From an uncultured Sphingobacteriales bacterium (GTDB lineage Bacteria > Bacteroidota > Bacteroidia > Chitinophagales > Chitinophagaceae): DNA of 38,719 bases. The stretch is from positions 1-38,719 of the forward strand of contig CALMQS010000083.1 of NCBI GenBank assembly GCA_937871285.1, read 5' to 3'. Positions 32,140-38,719 of the stretch are shown here, one piece after another. The translations under genes were made by a program, and so were the position numbers. Each line of letters opens with the position of its first letter. The first letter of the stretch is position 1. The notes under the pieces are model-generated. The model had not been told where the DNA came from, searched no databases, and worked only from the letters and a program-made list of their open reading frames with translations.

Positions 32140-34752
32140 TTAATTCAGCTTTTGCCGCTGTACGCCTTCCTGCACAACGGTTCTGCCGGCTTTACCCGAT
32201 GCATCAAATGTTTTAAATTGTAAAGTGCCCGTTGCCGGGAAAGGTCCATTATACAGGGTTGATTGTTGTGTGGGTTCCGAACCATCTGTGGTGTAATAAA
32301 TGCTGATGCCTGGCAATGCCACATTAGCTTTCGCCTGGCCGTTTTCAACGATTACTCCTGCCGGGGGCACCCGATAGGCATATCCACCGTTAGTATGCGC
32401 CAACTTTGAAAATTCTTTTTGCGCAATGGTATTGGCGAACCTGTTCCATTCTTCATCAATGCTTTTCATACGAAGCTGGCGGTTGCTTTGTGTTTCCCAT
32501 TTTCTTTCGGGCGACCATGCGCTTTCGGCGAAGCCGATGAGCTTGGGAAGCATATAGTATTCCAGCATATCTCTGCCCTTTATGGTTTCACTCCAAAGCT
32601 GGGCTTCCACACCCATAATATTTTTCCTTGCTTCCGGTTTCAGGCTTTGCAGTTTTGCCGCCGGCGCATCCCAGAGCAGTTCCCTGCCCATATCACTTTT
32701 GAGGGTGGTATTAAACATGTTGAAGGGGGCGAAGGCCCATGCATTTTTTGTGTCAATAAACCCCGCCCAGTATAGCCCGGGTTCTTTAGGATCATTATTA
32801 TAGGCCAGGTCAAAATAAAAATTAGACACATTGCAGAGCACCACATTATAACCTGCATTGGCCAGTTGATAAGCGAGATCGGGATAATCGAAAAGATTGT
32901 TCCATGTATAGGGCACCACTTTTTTGTTTGCAAATTCGGGATTGGGAATGTACTTGCCCGTGGCATCTTTAGTGAGCGCTACTTCTTCCCAGCCATGTAT
33001 TTCGAGGTTTCTTTTTTCCATGCGCTTCATCAGCTCACGGAAAAAGTAGGTTTGCAGGTTCTTGGGGTCTTTGATCTCGGGATGCTGGCGCAACAGTTCC
33101 AGCGCTTCAGGCGACTGTGTCCATGCGCCTTCGGCTACTTCGTCTCCGCCGGCATGAAATACATCCATCTTTAAACCCGCTTCTTCATACATCTTCGCAA
33201 ACTCGTCTACCACCTTTTCAAAAAAGCGGTAGGTTGATTCGCGGCTCACGTTCACTACATTGTCTTTATACAATTGGGCAGAAAGATATACCGATTTATC
33301 AGCCGGGTCAATAAGGCGATATTCATTCGCTTCTGCTTCTTTTCCTTCCTTCATCAGGCGCTGGTAGCGCGCTTCCATAGATTTAATGGCAGCGCGTGCA
33401 TGACCGGGGAAGTTTAGTTCAGGTATTACTTTTATATGCCGTTTTTTGGCGTACTCCAGTATTTCAATAAAATCTTTCCTGGTATAAAACCCGCTGCCAT
33501 AATGGCCTTTGTCGTAAGCAAAGGGACCTGATCCGTAAGCAGGGTGTAATGCGGGTGCATCTATACTGCTTACATGCGAACGTTGTGCGCCTACTTCCGT
33601 TAATTCGGGCAGGCCGGGAATTTCAACCCGCCAGGCTTCGTCTTCGGAAGTGTATAAAAGAAAATGATTCAGTTTATACTGCGCCATCACATCCAGTACC
33701 CTGAAAATGGTTTCCTTTTCCTGGAAGTTGCGGCTCACATCAAGATGTACGCTGCGGAATCCAAACCGCGGGGCATCGTCAATGGTAACAAAGGGAACTA
33801 CAACTTCCGCTTCTTTGCTTGTGTATACCTGGGCCGGTATAAGCGCCAGCAAACTCTGAACGCCATAAAACACGCCTGCCGCATCGGCGCCGGTAATGGC
33901 AATGCCATTTTCACTTATACTTAACCGGTAGGCTTCTGCTTTTTGTTCTTTAAAGGCCGATGGATCAACAGATAAATAAATACCCTTGCTGCCGGCATTG
34001 CCTTCGCTAACGGCAAAATCCTTTCCTGTAATTACTTTGAGTTTGGCCGACAATATATCCGCTTCGTTCCTGAGTGAAGCGGTATAATGAATGGCATTGC
34101 CTTCCAGCGTGAAGTTCCCGCTGCCCATAGAAAAATGCGCAGGTGTGGGAATAACAGGCAAAAGCTGATCGGGGCTCAATACAGATAAAGAGGCGTTTTC
34201 CCAATAGGTTTTGGCAGCGGATGCCGGCGCTTCCTGGTCGGCGGTGCCACGCAATAATTGTTCCCTGCGCGTGAAAGGGATAAGTGTATAATCGTCAATC
34301 TTCGCAACGCGTTCTTCTTTGCCTTCTCCGTCATAAAAAACAATATAAATGCCGAGCGGCTGGTCTGTTTCCTTTATTCTGGCCTCCGTAGCTTTATAGA
34401 TGATATCAATAGAATCACCTGCAGGCAGTGAAAAGCCTGTATTGGGGGATAATTTATACCAGTCGCCATTCAGGTGCTCAAGCCTTGCGGGTTGAGGCTG
34501 CTCAGGCTGAAGTAAGGAACTGGGAGCGATGGAAAAAAAGATTGCCCAGTTTTTATCGGTAAGCTCTTGCTCTTTTTTATTGATCAAACTTATTCGTGCA
34601 GTATAGCCGGAGTCGGTGAAATTGCTCACAAGTTCCCATTTCATACCAATAGCGGCAATATCACCCTGTTTTATTGTTGTTGCCTGTTCATTACAGGAAA
34701 TAAAAATGGTAAAGGCAAGGAGCAGCGAAAGAGGGAGTTTGAAATATTTCAT
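32140..34752 (-). CDS. GH20 beta-N-acetylhexosaminidase, lipoprotein
   Basis: Releases terminal GlcNAc or GalNAc from glycans in the envelope. The 870-residue product begins MKYFKLPLSLLLAFTIFISC (lipobox Cys20). An N-terminal chitobiase-like domain (about 35-165) and a GH20b domain (about 195-325) come first. The catalytic barrel follows, with FRSVHLDVSRNF (about 332-343), NFPGHARA (about 447-454) and HAGGDE (D537, E538 as catalytic acid/base pair). The tail has a CHB_HEX_C-like sandwich (GISIYYTTDGSEPT). A second ATG at 34764 would add 4 residues. The gene is monocistronic, next to an RNA methyltransferase. Target glycan unknown (peptidoglycan, chitin or host glycans). Confidence 0.95.
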   Translation of the reverse strand: MKYFKLPLSLLLAFTIFISCNEQATTIKQGDIAAIGMKWELVSNFTDSGYTARISLINKKEQELTDKNWAIFFSIAPSSLLQPEQPQPARLEHLNGDWYKLSPNTGFSLPAGDSIDIIYKATEARIKETDQPLGIYIVFYDGEGKEERVAKIDDYTLIPFTRREQLLRGTADQEAPASAAKTYWENASLSVLSPDQLLPVIPTPAHFSMGSGNFTLEGNAIHYTASLRNEADILSAKLKVITGKDFAVSEGNAGSKGIYLSVDPSAFKEQKAEAYRLSISENGIAITGADAAGVFYGVQSLLALIPAQVYTSKEAEVVVPFVTIDDAPRFGFRSVHLDVSRNFQEKETIFRVLDVMAQYKLNHFLLYTSEDEAWRVEIPGLPELTEVGAQRSHVSSIDAPALHPAYGSGPFAYDKGHYGSGFYTRKDFIEILEYAKKRHIKVIPELNFPGHARAAIKSMEARYQRLMKEGKEAEANEYRLIDPADKSVYLSAQLYKDNVVNVSRESTYRFFEKVVDEFAKMYEEAGLKMDVFHAGGDEVAEGAWTQSPEALELLRQHPEIKDPKNLQTYFFRELMKRMEKRNLEIHGWEEVALTKDATGKYIPNPEFANKKVVPYTWNNLFDYPDLAYQLANAGYNVVLCNVSNFYFDLAYNNDPKEPGLYWAGFIDTKNAWAFAPFNMFNTTLKSDMGRELLWDAPAAKLQSLKPEARKNIMGVEAQLWSETIKGRDMLEYYMLPKLIGFAESAWSPERKWETQSNRQLRMKSIDEEWNRFANTIAQKEFSKLAHTNGGYAYRVPPAGVIVENGQAKANVALPGISIYYTTDGSEPTQQSTLYNGPFPATGTLQFKTFDASGKAGRTVVQEGVQRQKLN

Positions 34753-34771
34753 GTGTAAGCGCATTGGAATA

Positions 34772-34779
34772 TAAAGATA
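34772..34779 (-). promoter_or_regulatory. candidate -7 box TATCTTTA for the hexosaminidase gene
   Basis: TATCTTTA, one base from TAnnTTTG, lies 7 bases before ATG 34764 and 19 before ATG 34752. If used, it favours the later start. Confidence 0.35.
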
Positions 34780-34834
34780 CAGGGGAGAGAGATTTGCCGC
34801 GGCATTATACTATGTAAAAGGGAGGTATTTATGC

Positions 34835-36007
34835 TTATGCTTCCTTCTCTCTTCTGCTCCCGGCATATAATTCGTATTCAAGTAACCTGCAATCAATAGT
34901 GCTGGTATAAAACTCTATGCGGCGGCTGGCCTTTAACCCTGTTTTTTTAGCCAGTTCCAAATTTCCTGTAAATACATAGCCATAATAGCCGCCACAGCGT
35001 TGCTTCATAAAATCGCCGATGCGTTTATAAGTTGCTTCCAGCTCCTGCACTTGTCCCAGCCGTTCTCCATATTCGGGATTCACGAACATAATGCCCGGTA
35101 AGTTTTGCGGCACTTCGGTATCAGCGAAATCACATACACTAAATTCAATCAGTTTAGCAACACCTGCCGCTATGGCATTTTTCTTTGCATTTTCAATAGC
35201 CCGTTCGCTGTAGTCGGTAGCAATAATGCGAAGTCCCGGAACATCAATGATCTGTTCTTCTAATAACGCATCCTCCTTCAGGTATACGGCATCGTCATAT
35301 CCCTGTATATGCATGAAGGCGTAATGGGTTCTGAACAGGCCCGGCCGCCGGTTAGTAGCGATCAGCGCCGCTTCAATCGCTATCGTTCCCGATCCGCACA
35401 TGGGGTTTACAAACGGCGAAGCCCTGTTCCAGCGGGTGGCATAAATGGTGGCAGATGCCAACGCTTCCAGCATGGGCGCCAGTCCGGGTATTTTGCGGTA
35501 GCCATGCCGCGCCAGCGAATTGCCGGAAGTATCAATAAAAATTTCCGCCAGATCGTTTTTCCAGAACAGGTTAAAAACGGCGCCTGTAAGTTCGGACCCT
35601 GAGGATGGGCGTTTGCCTGTTTTTTCCCGTACCCGGTCAACGATAGCATCTTTTACGCGCAGGTTGGCAAATAAATTATTATTGATGGTTTCATTGCTTA
35701 CATTACTCGTAACGGAAAAATAACCCGCATCGGGTAAAATGGTTTCCCATGGATAATCAACAAGATTACGGTAAATGGCATCGGCATTGGATGCTTCAAA
35801 TTGCTTTAGGCTATACAACACCTGGCTGGCGCAACGCAGGTTGAGATTCAGTTTTATACAATCATTCACTGTGCCGGAAATACGTATCCCGGTGATAAAA
35901 CGGTCTTCAACAGTAAACCCCAGGTCTTTTACTTCCTGTTCAAGATAAGGGGTGATCCGTTTGTGGCAGGTAATAGTAATGGCTGCTTTTGTAGTAAATA
36001 CGTTCAT
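34835..36007 (-). CDS. THUMP-domain class I SAM-dependent RNA methyltransferase (RlmL-N-like)
   Basis: A 390-residue enzyme related to the N-terminal half of RlmL and to YpsC, expected to methylate guanine in 23S rRNA. The THUMP region lies at about 50-165. The SAM site is FVNPMCGSGTIAIEAAL (199-215). The catalytic motif NPPYGERL of relatives appears as NPEYGERL (N310-L317), with Glu in place of the second Pro. ATG 36007 is the likely start. It shares a divergent gap of palindromes and octamer repeats with nothing of obvious relation; the GntP permease gene ends 277 bases upstream on the same strand. Confidence 0.9.
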   Translation of the reverse strand: MNVFTTKAAITITCHKRITPYLEQEVKDLGFTVEDRFITGIRISGTVNDCIKLNLNLRCASQVLYSLKQFEASNADAIYRNLVDYPWETILPDAGYFSVTSNVSNETINNNLFANLRVKDAIVDRVREKTGKRPSSGSELTGAVFNLFWKNDLAEIFIDTSGNSLARHGYRKIPGLAPMLEALASATIYATRWNRASPFVNPMCGSGTIAIEAALIATNRRPGLFRTHYAFMHIQGYDDAVYLKEDALLEEQIIDVPGLRIIATDYSERAIENAKKNAIAAGVAKLIEFSVCDFADTEVPQNLPGIMFVNPEYGERLGQVQELEATYKRIGDFMKQRCGGYYGYVFTGNLELAKKTGLKASRRIEFYTSTIDCRLLEYELYAGSRREKEA

Positions 36008-36014
36008 GCGGAGG

Positions 36015-36022
36015 TAAAGGTA
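36015..36022 (-). promoter_or_regulatory. candidate -7 box TACCTTTA for the RNA methyltransferase gene
   Basis: TACCTTTA, one base from TAnnTTTG, lies 7 bases before ATG 36007, implying a near-leaderless message. Confidence 0.4.
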
Positions 36023-36061
36023 AAAGGCTTTTGAAATACAGCGGAAATTAAGTTAAGCGTA

Positions 36062-36120
36062 ATCGCCGGAGGCGATAATAATTGAGTATGAAGCGAAGAC
36101 GCTTCATACAGCTTAATTGT
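36062..36120. repeat. paired palindromes with CAGCTTAATTGT end
   Basis: ATCGCC-GGA-GGCGAT (36062-36076) is followed by a perfect 10-bp hairpin GTATGAAGCG-AAGA-CGCTTCATAC (36086-36109) and then CAGCTTAATTGT (36109-36120). That last 12-mer is the exact complement of the word beside the hairpin at 20901-20925. Nothing in the gap codes for protein. Confidence 0.8.
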
Positions 36121-36246
36121 AAGATAGTAAGATAGTAAGATAGTTAAAATAGTGAGGTGATAGGAAGCAACTCCCGAACGCAGATATCACCTTAAAATCT
36201 TACAGTCTTACGGTTTTACAGTCTTACAGTCTTACGGTCTTACAAA
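36119..36246. repeat. octamer arrays in opposite orientation with a central stem
   Basis: Three perfect copies of GTAAGATA (36119-36142) plus a decayed fourth face five copies of CTTACRGT-like units (36199-36238, one starting TTTAC) and a partial sixth. Between them AGGTGATA (36155-36162) and TATCACCT (36185-36192) form a perfect stem with a 22-base loop. The arrays are complementary in their TAAGA/TCTTA cores, so the whole can fold as one large imperfect hairpin. Confidence 0.8.
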
Positions 36247-36284
36247 TGTGCGGACTTACGTTTCACAAACTAATGCCCATAGTT

Positions 36285-37613
36285 TTACAGCATCACCAAC
36301 GACAATATATATACCATTGCAAATGCCGTCAGTCCCATGAATACGGTAGCCAGTGAATATACTTTCAGCATAACTTTCATTTCTAATCCGGAAAATTTGC
36401 TGATCACCCAGAAGTACGCATCGTTGGCATGGGAGATCATCATAGAACCGGCGCCCATAGACAGCACGCACAGCAATTGCCCGGTTGGAGTATGTAATCC
36501 CAGCGCGGGCAGCAGTGGTTGTATAATGGAAGCCGCCGTAATAATGGCTACTGTTGATGAGCCCTGTGCCGTTTTAAGCAGGGAGGTAAGCAGGAAAGGA
36601 AAGAATATACCCATGCCGGCAAGCGGTAAGGTGTCGCCCAGGTGGTCGCCAATTTTAGTGGCGGCAAGCACAGCGCCAAAAGCGCCGCCCGCGCCGATGA
36701 TCACGAGGATGCTGCCTGCTTTTTCTACGCCTTCCTGCAGGAGCTTGCTCATTACATTTTCTTTCCATGAGCGAACAGGGATAAGCGCCAGCAATACACC
36801 AATGAACAATGCGATCACGGGATCGCCTATGATCTTAAAAAAATTCCATATTCCGTTGTCATGCGCTTCAACTGCGCTGAATGAGCCCAGTGCAATTAAA
36901 ATAATGGGAACAATTACCGGCAGGAAGGATTGTATAACGGAAGGCAATTTTGCATGTGTACCAGCATCATCTTCCTGCGTTACCGGTAGGGGCGGAATTT
37001 TTTTTCCCGCGTGTTTCGCCCACCAGTAACCCACAGCGCTTGCCGGGATGGCAACGCCTATGCCTGCCAGGATGAGCTTGCCAAGGTCAACGCCAATGAT
37101 ACCGGCGGCAGCCGCTGCTCCCGGGTGCGGGGGAATAAGACAATGCACCGCGTATAAACCTGCTGCAAGAGAGGTAGCCATAACAGGTACCGCTATTTGA
37201 GTGCGCCGGGCCAGGGTTTGATTGAGTCCACTCAGTACAATATATCCCGAGTCGCAAAAGATAGGCAGTCCTACCACGAAGCCGGTAATGTTCATGGCTA
37301 AGGGCGCACGCCGTTCTCCGGTTTTTTTAAGAATAAATGCCGCCATTACCCGTGTGCTGCCTGTGTGTTCGAGCAGCACGCCCAATGCGGTACCCAGCAC
37401 AATTATAAAGCCCAGCGACTGCATAATATGCCCGAACCCGGCTTTCATAGCGCCAATGACCCCGGCAAAGGGCAGTTGCACACCAATGCCTACTACAAAG
37501 CAGGCAACAAAAAGGGCGAAAAAGGCATGTACCTTAAGCCTTGCCGTTAGCAGGATGATCAGCGCGATGCCTGCCAGAAGAAAAAACAGGATCTGTATAA
37601 AATCTGCAGACAT
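36285..37613 (-). CDS. GntP-family gluconate/organic-acid permease
   Basis: A 442-residue inner-membrane permease with about twelve helices. It matches the GntP family: LGFIIVLGTALGVLLEHTG (about 68-86), GLPIFCDSGYIVL (about 114-126), HCLIPPHPGAAAAAGIIG (156-173) and a C-terminal LLCVLSMGAGSMMISHANDAYFW in pieces. Family members import gluconate, or other sugar acids, with protons. No gluconate kinase or regulator lies beside it, so the actual substrate is open. ATG 37613 gives the family N-terminus. It faces the DUF481-like gene divergently. Confidence 0.93.
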   Translation of the reverse strand: MSADFIQILFFLLAGIALIILLTARLKVHAFFALFVACFVVGIGVQLPFAGVIGAMKAGFGHIMQSLGFIIVLGTALGVLLEHTGSTRVMAAFILKKTGERRAPLAMNITGFVVGLPIFCDSGYIVLSGLNQTLARRTQIAVPVMATSLAAGLYAVHCLIPPHPGAAAAAGIIGVDLGKLILAGIGVAIPASAVGYWWAKHAGKKIPPLPVTQEDDAGTHAKLPSVIQSFLPVIVPIILIALGSFSAVEAHDNGIWNFFKIIGDPVIALFIGVLLALIPVRSWKENVMSKLLQEGVEKAGSILVIIGAGGAFGAVLAATKIGDHLGDTLPLAGMGIFFPFLLTSLLKTAQGSSTVAIITAASIIQPLLPALGLHTPTGQLLCVLSMGAGSMMISHANDAYFWVISKFSGLEMKVMLKVYSLATVFMGLTAFAMVYILSLVML

Positions 37614-37740
37614 GGGTTATAGTTCGTTGATAAAAAATGAATCATCAATTTACTACTTAGTTTTTTAGGAGAGCCATTTTATAAAAACACTTTGCGCATA
37701 ATTTTATATACCCTGGTTTTTTAACCAATAAATAAGATGC

Positions 37741-37748
37741 TATTTTTG
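37741..37748 (+). promoter_or_regulatory. -7 box TATTTTTG directly before the DUF481-like gene
   Basis: An exact TAnnTTTG match ends 4 bases before ATG 37753, so transcription would start at or near the start codon (leaderless). The palindrome TGGTTTTTTAACCA lies at 37714-37727, in the -33 area, without a clear TTTG. Confidence 0.5.
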
Positions 37749-37752
37749 CGCG

Positions 37753-38511
37753 ATGTATTTGGTAAGAATCGTTTTCTCTGTATTATGCATATTAACAGGG
37801 ATCAATGCCGGCGCCCAGATTGTAAATGTAGAATCCCGCAGAATTCAAACGGACACTACCGGCTGGGCCGGAAGTTTTGGCGGCAGTATTAACCTCGCGA
37901 AAAATGTAGATAGGGTATTTTCTGCCGGCGCCTTTGCCCATCTGCAATATAAGAACAGCAAAAACCTCTATCTTTTTCTGGGCGATTATTCTTTTTTGAA
38001 GGGCGCTCAGAAAAAATATACAGACAATACTTTTTTTCACCTGCGCTATAACCGGAAAATCAGTAACCTCCTTCGCTGGGAAGTATTCACGCAATTGCAA
38101 ACCAATAAAATTTCCAAAATAGATAACCGCTTTCTTACCGGCATGGGTCCCCGGCTCAAACTTTCCGGTTCGGGTAGGCTGCAGGTTTATTTGGGTGTGT
38201 TGGCCATGTATGAATATGAAAGAGAGTTGACGGAGCCGCCTGTTTCCCATCATAATGTACGTAACAGCAGTTACCTGAGCTTTACACTCAAGCCTACCGC
38301 TACGCTGGAGATCATCAGCACCACCTTTTACCAGCCGCGGTTTGATCAGTGGGGTGACTTCCGCATTTTGAACCAGGAATCGGCTAACCTGTCTATCACG
38401 CAAAAACTATCGGCAACAATAAACTGGAACTATTTATACGATCAGGTTCCCGTGGAAGGCATACCCAGGAGTAATTATACATTTTCCACCGGTTTTAAAT
38501 ATGCATTCTGA
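37753..38511 (+). CDS. DUF481-like outer-membrane protein
   Basis: A 252-residue exported protein. A signal peptide (MYLVRIVFSVLCILTGINAGAQ) is followed by alternating strands with aromatic ends (RWEVFTQLQTNKISKIDNRF; GPRLKLSGSGRLQVYLGVLAMYEYERE in pieces; YTFSTGFKYAF at the C-terminus, ending in Phe as outer-membrane barrels do). The pattern LLRWEVFTQLQxN is typical of DUF481 proteins. It probably forms a barrel of unknown function. The gene stands alone; after its stop the DNA becomes palindromic. Confidence 0.85.
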   Translation: MYLVRIVFSVLCILTGINAGAQIVNVESRRIQTDTTGWAGSFGGSINLAKNVDRVFSAGAFAHLQYKNSKNLYLFLGDYSFLKGAQKKYTDNTFFHLRYNRKISNLLRWEVFTQLQTNKISKIDNRFLTGMGPRLKLSGSGRLQVYLGVLAMYEYERELTEPPVSHHNVRNSSYLSFTLKPTATLEIISTTFYQPRFDQWGDFRILNQESANLSITQKLSATINWNYLYDQVPVEGIPRSNYTFSTGFKYAF

Positions 38512-38616
38512 TGCATTATTTGCCGGCATCGTATGTCAAATCTTCACTCCGCCCTGATTCGTGTTCTACAAATCAGCTTCCGGGCCTATTGCCTGTGGGT
38601 GCATTCCAAATTTTCG

Positions 38617-38639
38617 CCGGCTGGTGGGACACCAGCCGG
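38617..38639. repeat. perfect 10-bp hairpin (CCGGCTGGTG/CACCAGCCGG)
   Basis: CCGGCTGGTG (38617-38626), GGA, CACCAGCCGG (38630-38639). It is very GC-rich against the surrounding DNA and lies 105 bases after the DUF481-like stop. No T-run follows. Confidence 0.85.
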
Positions 38640-38650
38640 GGCGGCCCGCC

Positions 38651-38695
38651 GTGGGCGGTGTCTGCCTGACCGGCAGACAGGTCTTCACCGCCCAC
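38651..38695. repeat. nested palindrome (GTGGGCGGTG/CACCGCCCAC)
   Basis: Outer arms GTGGGCGGTG (38651-38660) and CACCGCCCAC (38686-38695) enclose GTCTGCC (38660-38666), TGACC loop and GGCAGAC (38672-38678), with seven bases bulged on the right (38679-38685). The element continues to ATGCGACAATT (38709-38719) at the cut edge. Confidence 0.85.
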
Positions 38696-38719
38696 ATGAA
38701 GCAAAGCAATGCGACAATT

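Noticed and set aside
36119..36246. CRISPR-like array
   Set aside because: Units are 8 bases, without spacers of even length and without cas genes; it is a tandem octamer repeat.
36337..37029. 230-codon frame antisense to the GntP gene
   Set aside because: Ser/Thr/Pro/Ala-rich reading typical of the complement of a membrane-protein gene; GntP motifs on the other strand are clear.
1..38719. tRNA or rRNA genes
   Set aside because: No GTTCGAxxC T-loop within a cloverleaf, nor any 16S/23S conserved stretch, was found on either strand by eye.

Overview
The window looks like chromosomal DNA of a gliding-type member of the Bacteroidota, most likely order Chitinophagales. The grounds are gldD and gldE in an operon with mutY and ssb, a secreted protein with a type IX secretion (T9SS) sorting tail, S46 peptidase and DUF5916 proteins, lipoprotein-rich gene content, weak Shine-Dalgarno sites with several GTG/TTG starts, and TAnnTTTG-type promoter boxes close to start codons. 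Apart from two short fragments, essentially all genes are intact. I see no rRNA, tRNA, CRISPR array, prophage, plasmid function or full-length transposase.

Layout. 0.1-3.6 kb (+): purH, an EamA-family exporter, an SRPBCC protein. 3.6-7.0 kb (-): a DUF3109 cysteine-cluster protein, a LutB-like Fe-S protein and a polysaccharide deacetylase, probably one operon. 7.2-13.6 kb (+): an AraC-type regulator, two NTF2-fold proteins, a T9SS-exported beta-helix protein, a DUF418 membrane protein and an orphan reading frame. 13.8-17.5 kb (-): mutY-ssb-gldE-gldD. 17.7-20.8 kb (+): HU-type protein, TPR protein, a 31-residue COX24/mS38-like basic protein and RNase G (TTG start). 20.8-25.3 kb (+): a DUF1016 nuclease remnant, a DUF5916 outer-membrane protein, a peroxiredoxin and an MFS transporter. 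25.4-30.2 kb (-): DPP7-like S46 peptidase, a small exported protein, hisS and a low-molecular-weight tyrosine phosphatase. 30.5-32.1 kb (+): exported serine hydrolase. 32.1-37.6 kb (-): GH20 hexosaminidase lipoprotein, THUMP-type RNA methyltransferase and GntP permease. 37.8-38.5 kb (+): a DUF481-like protein.

The genes are mainly housekeeping (purines, histidyl-tRNA, DNA repair, RNA processing) plus envelope and polymer-use functions (hexosaminidase, deacetylase, peptidase, T9SS export, gliding lipoprotein). I found no convincing multi-gene defence or biosynthetic system.

The unusual content lies between genes. There are perfect 10-bp hairpins at 20901-20925, 36086-36109 and 38617-38639, and a nested one at 38651-38695. 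Two of these loci share the 12-mer ACAATTAAGCTG, and a third ends in the same ATGCGACAATT as the first. Octamer arrays lie in opposite orientations at 36119-36246, and a degenerate inverted element spans 2815-2998. One repeat directly follows the stop codons of two unrelated genes (3617-3643 and 23256-23282). A further AT-rich repeat family flanks the serine hydrolase gene. Together they suggest families of small palindromic or short-period intergenic repeats. The DUF1016 remnant overlaps one hairpin and may hint at their origin.
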